From NCBI RefSeq assembly GCF_012910715.1, contig NZ_JABBHF010000011.1:41631-105630 (forward strand): a stretch of 64,000 bases of DNA, in the 5' to 3' direction. The DNA is from Flavivirga algicola. GTDB taxonomy: Bacteria; Bacteroidota; Bacteroidia; Flavobacteriales; Flavobacteriaceae. Shown here piece after piece: positions 1 through 6,094 of this stretch (within the stretch, counting starts at the first letter, position 1; every line of letters starts with the position of its first letter). The notes under the pieces are model-generated. The model saw only the letters and a program-made list of their open reading frames with translations, ran no database searches and had not been told where the DNA came from. Both the position numbers and the translations under genes were made by a program.

Positions 1-1337
1 ATGTGCCTACAGTTTTGCCAAAAGGGATAACCCAAGTGGCCGTTTTAAAACGAGGCAATGTAAATGACACCCTCGTCTTTAAAAAGAACGAAGAATTTCT
101 AAGCTCAAAAAATGCAACCATAGCTACAGGAAGCCTAAGGCGAAAAGCACAATGGTTAAATAGATATCCCACACACACGATTGAGGATTTACGTGGTAAT
201 GTAAATTCAAGATTACAAAAGCTAGAAGACAATGCCCATTGGAATGGAGCTATTTTCGCGGCCGCAGGCATAGGGCGTATTGGAATAAGACCCGACGAAG
301 CCATTAATCTGGACTGGATGGTTCCTGCTCCTGCTCAAGGCGCTATTATGATAACTGCTCTAGAGGAAGATGACTATGTAAAAACGGCATGTGCTGAATT
401 AAATCATGAAGAAACTGAAATTTGCACCACGATTGAGCGTGCATTTTTAAACCGGTTAGAAGGTGGGTGTACGGCACCTATTGGAGCTTTAGCCAAAATT
501 AAAAATGAAGAAATACATTTTAAAGGTATCCTTTTAAGTAAAGATGGCTCAAAAAAAATAGAAATCACCAGAACCGAAAAACTAGGTAAGCATCAAAATT
601 TAGCTGTCTTTTGTGCCGATTATATTATAGAGCGCGGAGGCAAACGATTGATGGATGACATTAAATACGCAAACAAACCAACAAATGTGATCTCTACTAA
701 ATCTTTAACCGAAGACCAGCGTTTATTGTTTCACGAAAAAGTAATTGCGAAAAGTGATGATTTTATCAAAATAAGTTTAAATCGTATTCGCCCGCAACTC
801 CTAAAATCTGAAATAAGAAATGTCATTATAACGAGTAAAAATGCTGTCGATGCTCTGGTGACAAACTATTCGGCCGCCGAATTACAATTTAAAAACATTT
901 ACTGTGTTGGACGACGAACCAAAAGACTTATTGAAAGTAAAATTGGCAAAGTAAAACACATCGAAAAAAATGCACAAAAGCTGGCAGAATATTTAGTAGA
1001 ATACCTTGAAGGTACCGAAGTAACCTATTTTTGTAGCGACATAAGATTAGATGCATTACCCTTAACCTTGGCCGAAAACAATATAAAAGTTAACGAAATA
1101 GAAGCTTATCAAACTAAATTTGACGGTCATAAAGTTGAAGAATCGGTAGAAGCCGTGATGTTTTACAGTCCATCTACCGTACAAAGTTTTGTACAAAAAA
1201 ATGGTGCAGATGTTATTGCCTTTTGTATTGGAGACACTACGGCAAAAGAAGCAAAAAACCATTTTAAAGATGTCAGGGTTGCAAAAGTCCCAACGGTTGA
1301 AAGTGTCATTGAATTAGTAAATGAACATTATATCTAA
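1..1337 (+). CDS. hemC: Hydroxymethylbilane synthase / uroporphyrinogen-III synthase fusion, 5' end outside window
   Basis: This is the 3' part of a haem-pathway fusion. The frame is open from the window edge: the first visible codons read VPTVLPKGI, the HemC motif normally preceded by SLKD, so the GTG at position 3 is an internal valine codon and not a start. The HemC part (visible residues 1 to about 222) assembles porphobilinogen into hydroxymethylbilane. It contains LEGGCTAPIGA, whose cysteine (visible residue 156) is the known attachment site of the dipyrromethane cofactor. From about residue 225 the protein resembles uroporphyrinogen-III synthase (HemD), a poorly conserved family, with typical segments such as VIITSKNAVDAL and a late FYSPSTVQSF. 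HemD closes the ring, so two successive steps sit on one chain. The next gene starts inside the stop codon, which suggests translational coupling. HemC is certain; HemD rests on position, length and these segments. Confidence 0.93.
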   Translation, partial: VPTVLPKGITQVAVLKRGNVNDTLVFKKNEEFLSSKNATIATGSLRRKAQWLNRYPTHTIEDLRGNVNSRLQKLEDNAHWNGAIFAAAGIGRIGIRPDEAINLDWMVPAPAQGAIMITALEEDDYVKTACAELNHEETEICTTIERAFLNRLEGGCTAPIGALAKIKNEEIHFKGILLSKDGSKKIEITRTEKLGKHQNLAVFCADYIIERGGKRLMDDIKYANKPTNVISTKSLTEDQRLLFHEKVIAKSDDFIKISLNRIRPQLLKSEIRNVIITSKNAVDALVTNYSAAELQFKNIYCVGRRTKRLIESKIGKVKHIEKNAQKLAEYLVEYLEGTEVTYFCSDIRLDALPLTLAENNIKVNEIEAYQTKFDGHKVEESVEAVMFYSPSTVQSFVQKNGADVIAFCIGDTTAKEAKNHFKDVRVAKVPTVESVIELVNEHYI

Positions 1338-1639
1338 TGGTTTATTTAACCGTTTTATTATTTATAAAAAAAGGAAAAGAGGACGTTTTTAATGAATATG
1401 AAGCATTGGTGCTTCCCATAATTAAGGATTATAACGGAAAACTAATTTATAGGGTTAGACCAACACAGGATAATTTTATTAGTTCTGAAGACGAATTACC
1501 TTATGAAATACATTTTATTTCATTTGAAACTAATGGTGATTTTCTGAATTTTATAAATGATAATAAAAGAAAACGTTTTGAAAAACTAAAAGTAGACGCT
1601 ATAAAATCTACTTTTATAACCAAAGGCGAAAAGTTATAA
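1337..1639 (+). CDS. Small DUF1330-like protein of unknown function
   Basis: A 100-residue soluble protein whose ATG overlaps the TAA of hemCD by one base, so it is probably translated with it. It starts MVYLTVLLFIKKGKEDVFNEYE and has the size and strand-helix rhythm of DUF1330 or ABM-type dimeric alpha/beta-barrel proteins, with a beta strand followed by a glutamate/lysine-rich helix. No catalytic motif is evident. The haem-cluster position is the only hint of function. The family assignment is an inference from overall pattern. Confidence 0.7.
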   Translation: MVYLTVLLFIKKGKEDVFNEYEALVLPIIKDYNGKLIYRVRPTQDNFISSEDELPYEIHFISFETNGDFLNFINDNKRKRFEKLKVDAIKSTFITKGEKL

Positions 1640-1754
1640 TATTGACATTCCTGTTACCTCACTGAGTATAGTCGAAGTGTCCAAGTAGGAATCTAATATA
1701 TAAAAATTAAGTTTCAATTAAAAAGATTCCTGCCTTTGCAGGAATGATTATAAT
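1640..1754. repeat. Dispersed palindromic intergenic element, copy 1
   Basis: The gap before hemE holds an inverted repeat, ATTCCTGC (1726-1733) and GCAGGAAT (1738-1745). Just upstream is an A/T-rich core (1705-1730) whose reverse complement recurs exactly, over 26 bases, at 21206-21231. A second outer arm pair, ATTCCTG near 1645 and TAGGAAT near 1687, gives a two-hairpin layout. Within it lies a TGAGTATAGTCGAAGTG motif of the kind scattered through flavobacterial spacers. It has no coding content. Confidence 0.7.
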
Positions 1755-2783
1755 ATGATTAAAAATGATTTATTTTTAAGGGCTTTAAAAGGAGAGACTG
1801 TTAACCGCCCACCAGTTTGGATGATGCGTCAAGCTGGACGTTACTTACCAGAATTTATAGCCATTCGCGAAAAATACGATTTCTTTACACGTTGCAGAAC
1901 TCCAGAATTAGCCAGTGAAATCACCGTACAACCTATTCGTCGCTACGGCATGGATGCCGCTATTTTATTTAGTGATATCTTGGTTATTCCTCAGGCCATG
2001 AATATTGAGGTGCAAATGAAACCTAATTTTGGCCCGTATTTGCCAAACCCTGTACGTAGTCAAAAAGATGTCGACAATGTTATTGTTCCTGACGTAACAA
2101 CAGAATTGGATTATGTATATCAAGCTATAAAAGCGACAAAAGAATTGCTCAACGACGATATCCCATTAATTGGGTTTGCAGGCTCACCTTGGACCATTTT
2201 ATGCTATTGTGTGCAAGGTCAAGGAAGCAAGACCTTCGATAAGGCTAAGGAATTTTGCTTTACCAATCCGATTGCAGCACACCAAATGCTTCAAAAAATA
2301 ACCGATACGACCATTGCTTATTTAAAAGAAAAAGTAAAAGCAGGTGTTAATGCTGTTCAGGTTTTCGATTCCTGGGGAGGTATGTTATCTCCAACCGATT
2401 ATCAGGAATTCTCGTGGCAATACATCAATCAAATTATTGAAGCCTTAAAAGATGACGCTCCAGTAATTGCTTTTGGCAAAGGCTGTTGGTTTGCACTTGG
2501 CGACATGGCAAAAAGCAATGCCTCTGCTTTAGGCGTAGACTGGACATGTTCACCAAGAAACGCCCGTTATTTAACTGGTGGAAACATAACACTTCAAGGT
2601 AATTTCGATCCGTCTCGTTTACTGTCTCCTCCTGCAGAAATAAAGAAAATGGTACACCAAATGATAAACGAATTTGGTAAAGACAAATACATTGTAAACC
2701 TTGGACACGGTATTTTACCTAACATTCCGTTAGATCATGCCAAGGCATTTATAGATGCAGTAAAAGAATATAACCCCTCTTAA
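1755..2783 (+). CDS. hemE: Uroporphyrinogen decarboxylase
   Basis: A 342-residue cytosolic enzyme that removes the four acetate carboxyl groups of uroporphyrinogen III to give coproporphyrinogen III. The family signature [10 protein letters not shown] lies near residues 24-33, and [19 protein letters not shown] and a late [10 protein letters not shown] are all present. Length and both ends match the family. It follows hemCD and the small DUF1330-like gene on the same strand after a 115-base gap that carries a palindromic repeat. The order hemC/D, hemE, hemF, hemB in this window covers most of the pathway from porphobilinogen onward. No unusual residues were noticed. Confidence 0.97.
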   Translation: MIKNDLFLRALKGETVNRPPVWMMRQAGRYLPEFIAIREKYDFFTRCRTPELASEITVQPIRRYGMDAAILFSDILVIPQAMNIEVQMKPNFGPYLPNPVRSQKDVDNVIVPDVTTELDYVYQAIKATKELLNDDIPLIGFAGSPWTILCYCVQGQGSKTFDKAKEFCFTNPIAAHQMLQKITDTTIAYLKEKVKAGVNAVQVFDSWGGMLSPTDYQEFSWQYINQIIEALKDDAPVIAFGKGCWFALGDMAKSNASALGVDWTCSPRNARYLTGGNITLQGNFDPSRLLSPPAEIKKMVHQMINEFGKDKYIVNLGHGILPNIPLDHAKAFIDAVKEYNPS

Positions 2784-2885
2784 TCTCACCCAAGGGAATT
2801 AAATTTATTAGTGTTTTTGTAAATTTATATCCAACTAATAATAATTTAACCCCTTATCCTTTGGAGAGGGCTAGTAAGAGGCTTT

Positions 2886-3644
2886 ATGATAAAAAACATA
2901 TTTTTAGGAATCAAAGCGTATTTCGGAGCTTTTAGTTTAATCTCCAAACTAAAGCTCTGGAAATATTTTGCAATTCCTATGCTTATAAGTTTTATAACGG
3001 CCATCCTTATATTCACATCAGCTTACGGGTTATCCGATAATGTTGGTGCATTTATTTCAAAAATCTGGATTTGGGATTGGGGAAAAGAAACCTTTGTAAC
3101 CATTAGTACTTTTATTGGTGGGCTCTTTATTATTGTTCTCGGATTAATTCTTTTTAAACATATCATTATGGCTCTATCTGCGCCATTTATGAGCCCAGTA
3201 TCCGAAAAAATAGAAGCACACTTAACAGGAACAGGTCATACACAACACACGCATAGAAATACAACGTTCTTACAACAGCTTTGGCGTGGTATACGAATTA
3301 ATGGAAGAAACTTATTCATGGAGATTTTGTTGACCATTCCATTACTTCTCTTAAAGTTTATACCTTTCGTCAATATATTGTCAACCATATTGCTTTTTTC
3401 AGTCCAGGCATATTACGCTGGTTTTGGAAATATGGACTATACTTTGGAACGCCACTTTAAATATCAGGAAAGTACATCTTTTGTTAGAAAGAATCGTGGT
3501 TTAGCTATTGGCAATGGCATTATATTCATCTTGTTGTTATTAATTCCTATAGTTGGCATTATACTCGTTTTACCCTTATCTGTAACAGCGGCTACCACAA
3601 AGACAGTAGAAGCTCTGAAGTTAAAGAGTACGCCTCATGCTTAG
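2886..3644 (+). CDS. EI24/CysZ-family membrane protein
   Basis: A 252-residue integral membrane protein with about four hydrophobic segments (about 26-47, 72-95, 143-165 and 205-233). The N-terminal pattern (KAYFGAFSLISKLKLWKY), the central SAPFMSPVSEKIE and the C-terminal helix ending in TTKTVEALK are typical of the EI24 domain family. That family includes the sulfate permease CysZ, but flavobacterial members have no established substrate. The gene commonly lies beside hemE/hemF in Flavobacteriaceae. The following GNAT gene overlaps its end by eight bases. The specific transport role is unknown; an anion channel is only a family-based guess. Confidence 0.85.
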   Translation: MIKNIFLGIKAYFGAFSLISKLKLWKYFAIPMLISFITAILIFTSAYGLSDNVGAFISKIWIWDWGKETFVTISTFIGGLFIIVLGLILFKHIIMALSAPFMSPVSEKIEAHLTGTGHTQHTHRNTTFLQQLWRGIRINGRNLFMEILLTIPLLLLKFIPFVNILSTILLFSVQAYYAGFGNMDYTLERHFKYQESTSFVRKNRGLAIGNGIIFILLLLIPIVGIILVLPLSVTAATTKTVEALKLKSTPHA

Positions 3645-4179
3645 CTTTAACAGGTATCATATAAAACCTATTCAACCAAAAGACGCCTGGAGTTTATGTA
3701 ATTTCATTGTAGCAAACGAAGATCGATTAAAACGCTATTTTCCTAAAACATTGGAACAAAATTTAACTCCCGATTTGTCAAAATTCTTTGTTGATAAAAA
3801 GGTAAAGCAGTTTGACTTAAAAGAAGAATTCTTGTTTACTATTAAAGAAAATGAATCTGATGAATTTGTTGGCCTGATTTATATTAAAGAGCTTGACTGG
3901 GATAAAAAACAAGGCGAATTTGCCTATTGCATAGGGTATCCTTTTGAAAGAAAAGGCATTATGACAAACGCAATTCACATCTTGTCTGAATATGCATTTA
4001 CCAACTTAAATATAGAAACGTTACAAATCATTGTTCACAAAGACAACATCGCTAGTGTAAAAGTTGCCGAAAACTGTAATTTTACATGGATTAAAACCTT
4101 AAAAAATGAGTATACCCCTCCTGGAGAAAAGTCTCTAAATATGGAATTATACGAGTTATATAATAAAATAGAAGCCTAA
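3637..4179 (+). CDS. GNAT N-acetyltransferase, RimJ/RimL type
   Basis: A 180-residue protein of the RimJ/RimL-like acetyltransferase type. It begins LSFNRYHIKPIQPKDAWSLC, has the central strand GLIYIKELDWDKKQGEFAYCIG, and the acetyl-CoA region around YPFERKGIMTNAI and IIVHKDNIASVKVAENCNF. That last segment is the classic HKDNxAS..VAEKxGF motif. Family members acetylate protein N-termini, ribosomal proteins or small amines; the substrate here cannot be read from sequence. Its start lies inside the end of the EI24 gene, so the two are probably co-translated. Confidence 0.88.
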   Translation: MLSFNRYHIKPIQPKDAWSLCNFIVANEDRLKRYFPKTLEQNLTPDLSKFFVDKKVKQFDLKEEFLFTIKENESDEFVGLIYIKELDWDKKQGEFAYCIGYPFERKGIMTNAIHILSEYAFTNLNIETLQIIVHKDNIASVKVAENCNFTWIKTLKNEYTPPGEKSLNMELYELYNKIEA

Positions 4180-4182
4180 AAT

Positions 4183-4530
4183 ATGCCACATTTCGTAATT
4201 GATTGTTCAGAAAACATTTTAACGCTACAGCAACCCGATAAAATTATACAAGAGGTTCATAAATGCGCTGTCGATACAGGATTATTTGATGAAACAGATA
4301 TTAAAGTACGCCTAAACCCTTTTAAAGAACATTATTTGATCGGTGGCAAAAAAGACGACTTCATTCATGTTTTTGCAAATATTATGGAAGGTAGAACAAC
4401 AAAACATAAAGCGAATCTTTCAAAACAAATTGTTACACAATTAAAGTTTTTGTTTCCTACAATTCCTTTTATTGCCATGAACATTAGAGACTTTGAAAAA
4501 GCGACATACTGCAATAAAGATATGATCTGA
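4183..4530 (+). CDS. 5-carboxymethyl-2-hydroxymuconate isomerase (CHMI)-family tautomerase
   Basis: A 115-residue member of the tautomerase superfamily. It starts MPHFVIDCSENI, so removal of Met exposes the N-terminal proline that serves as catalytic base in this superfamily. The segments IKVRLNPFKEHYLIGG and FANIMEGRTTKHKANLSKQI match the CHMI (HpaF) fold. In homoprotocatechuate degradation CHMI isomerises a muconate intermediate, but none of the other hpa genes are here, so the real substrate is uncertain. It starts three bases after the acetyltransferase stop. Family assignment is firm, pathway role is not. Confidence 0.88.
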   Translation: MPHFVIDCSENILTLQQPDKIIQEVHKCAVDTGLFDETDIKVRLNPFKEHYLIGGKKDDFIHVFANIMEGRTTKHKANLSKQIVTQLKFLFPTIPFIAMNIRDFEKATYCNKDMI

Positions 4531-4560
4531 AAATGGAGGATAAATTTTCCAAAAACAGTC

Positions 4561-4585
4561 TTCTCAGGTTTTTAAAACCTGAGAA
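4561..4585. repeat. REP-like palindrome, 5' flank of the RAYT gene
   Basis: A near-perfect palindrome: 12-base arms TTCTCAGGTTTT (4561-4572) and AAAACCTGAGAA (4574-4585) around one central base. It lies between the CHMI gene and the RAYT start. It shares the core TCAGG...CCTGA with the palindrome at 5125-5157 on the other side of the transposase domain, the arrangement expected for REP sequences served by the adjacent RAYT. Confidence 0.8.
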
Positions 4586-4603
4586 GGGCTAAAACAGAAT
4601 GAT

Positions 4604-6094
4604 ATGTCATTAGCAAAAATAGAAAAAGGCCATTACTACCATATTTTCAATCGAGGAATAAATAGCAATGTTATTTTCAAAACGGAAGATAATATGGACT
4701 ATTTTCTAAATTTAATAAAAAAGTATTTGGACAATAAAGTTAGTATAGTTGCTTACTGTTTATTGAATAATCATTTTCATCTTATTGTTAAAATTATTGA
4801 AAATGAATCGATAGTAACTCAAGCATTCTCTAACCTTTTTAATGCTTACGCAAAAGCGTTTAACAAACAACAAAATAGAACAGGGACTCTTTTTGAAAGA
4901 CCTTATAAAAGAATAAGAATTAATAATGAAGCATATTTAAAAAACCTTATTCTTTATGTACATAAAAATCCTGAGCATCATAAAATTGTTGAAAATTTTG
5001 AAGATTATCAATATACATCTTTTTATTCTTACATTATTGGAAATAAAAATATACTTTCTACTGAAAAACAATATGTTTTAAATCTTTTTGAAGATATCGA
5101 AAACTTTAAATATGCACACAAATCAGACCTGTCAGGTTTTGAAAGCCTGACAGGTCTTAGTGACAACCAAAAAAATCAATCCAAAACCTCTATGAAAGAT
5201 AAATTTTATCAATATATACAAGATTTACAAGACCGTATAACTTCGAAGCTAGAAGCTATAGACGGCAAAGCAATTTTTCAAGAAGACCTATGGAAACGTC
5301 CTGAAGGCGGTGGCGGACGTACCCGCGTTATTGAAAATGGGAATGTTTTCGAAAAAGGAGGCGTAAACATTTCTGGTGTTCATGGGAAGCTTCCAAAATC
5401 AATGCAAGCCTATTTTAAAGTAGGAGATGTCGATTTTTTCGCCTGTGGATTAAGCTTGGTTTTACATCCTAAAAACCCTATGGTACCAACAGTTCATGCT
5501 AACTGGCGTTACTTTGAAATGTATAATAAGCAAGGGGAAATTATTGATAGTTGGTTTGGGGGCGGACAAGATTTAACACCCTATTATCTGTTTGAAGAAG
5601 ATGCTATTCATTTTCATCAAACCTGTAAAACGGCTTGCGATAACCACAATTCAGAGTTTCATCCAAAATACAAAGCACGTTGTGACGAGTATTTTTACAA
5701 CGCCCATCGTAATGAAGGCAGAGGTGTTGGCGGTTTGTTTTTCGATTATTGTAAAGCTTCAGAAGCCATGACCATGGAAAACTGGTATGACTTTGTAACC
5801 GAAGTTGGAGATAGCTTCTTGGATGCTTACATACCAATTGTTGAAAAGAGAAAAAATTTAAAGTACACACAAGCACAACGTAACTGGCAGGAAATACGTC
5901 GCGGACGCTATGTGGAATTTAATTTAGTACATGATAAAGGCACCCTTTTTGGATTGAAAACCAACGGACGTATAGAAAGTATTTTAATGAGCTTACCGCC
6001 TCATGTACAATGGGTTTATGACCATCAACCTGAAGCTGGAAGTGAAGAAGAAAAGTTAATAGAAGTTTTAAGAACACCTAAAAACTGGGTTTAG
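4604..6094 (+). CDS. Single open frame: RAYT-type transposase domain joined to coproporphyrinogen III oxidase
   Basis: One uninterrupted 496-codon frame. Residues 1 to about 175 are a REP-associated tyrosine transposase (Y1_Tnp/IS200-like, HUH endonuclease). The metal-binding HFH is at 57-59 in LLNNHFHLIV; the conserved RTGTLFERPYKRI follows; the candidate nucleophilic tyrosine is Y111 in NEAYLKNLILYVHKNP (Y119 is an alternative). Residues about 176-196 are a linker partly encoded by a perfect palindrome. Residues 197-496 are a complete HemF. A fused protein would be very odd. More likely the transposase gene landed just upstream of hemF and has no stop codon of its own before the hemF start. 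The domain motifs look intact, so the transposase may be active. Whether the full 496-residue protein is made cannot be told from sequence. Confidence 0.8.
   Translation: MSLAKIEKGHYYHIFNRGINSNVIFKTEDNMDYFLNLIKKYLDNKVSIVAYCLLNNHFHLIVKIIENESIVTQAFSNLFNAYAKAFNKQQNRTGTLFERPYKRIRINNEAYLKNLILYVHKNPEHHKIVENFEDYQYTSFYSYIIGNKNILSTEKQYVLNLFEDIENFKYAHKSDLSGFESLTGLSDNQKNQSKTSMKDKFYQYIQDLQDRITSKLEAIDGKAIFQEDLWKRPEGGGGRTRVIENGNVFEKGGVNISGVHGKLPKSMQAYFKVGDVDFFACGLSLVLHPKNPMVPTVHANWRYFEMYNKQGEIIDSWFGGGQDLTPYYLFEEDAIHFHQTCKTACDNHNSEFHPKYKARCDEYFYNAHRNEGRGVGGLFFDYCKASEAMTMENWYDFVTEVGDSFLDAYIPIVEKRKNLKYTQAQRNWQEIRRGRYVEFNLVHDKGTLFGLKTNGRIESILMSLPPHVQWVYDHQPEAGSEEEKLIEVLRTPKNWV
5125..5157. repeat. REP-like palindrome, 3' flank of the RAYT domain and translated in frame
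   Basis: Arms AGACCTGTCAGG (5125-5136) and CCTGACAGGTCT (5146-5157) pair perfectly over 12 bases around a nine-base loop. It shares the TCAGG/CCTGA core with the palindrome at 4561-4585. It lies 34 bases before the hemF ATG, inside the open frame, and is read as the linker SDLSGFESLTGL. Confidence 0.82.
5192..6094 (+). CDS. hemF: Oxygen-dependent coproporphyrinogen III oxidase (likely native start)
   Basis: The ATG at 5192 gives a complete 300-residue HemF beginning MKDKFYQYIQDLQD, the usual N-terminus and length for the family. The enzyme oxidatively decarboxylates two propionates of coproporphyrinogen III with O2 to give protoporphyrinogen IX. Conserved stretches include RPEGGGGRTRVIENG, GGVNISGVHG, SLVLHPKNPMVPTVHANWRYFE, GGGQDLTPYY and GRYVEFNLVHDKGTLFGL. 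This start is preferred because everything upstream in frame is transposase. It has to be initiated just after the RAYT-flanking hairpin, which could affect its expression. Its stop directly abuts the stop of the antisense helicase gene. Confidence 0.93.
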   Translation: MKDKFYQYIQDLQDRITSKLEAIDGKAIFQEDLWKRPEGGGGRTRVIENGNVFEKGGVNISGVHGKLPKSMQAYFKVGDVDFFACGLSLVLHPKNPMVPTVHANWRYFEMYNKQGEIIDSWFGGGQDLTPYYLFEEDAIHFHQTCKTACDNHNSEFHPKYKARCDEYFYNAHRNEGRGVGGLFFDYCKASEAMTMENWYDFVTEVGDSFLDAYIPIVEKRKNLKYTQAQRNWQEIRRGRYVEFNLVHDKGTLFGLKTNGRIESILMSLPPHVQWVYDHQPEAGSEEEKLIEVLRTPKNWV

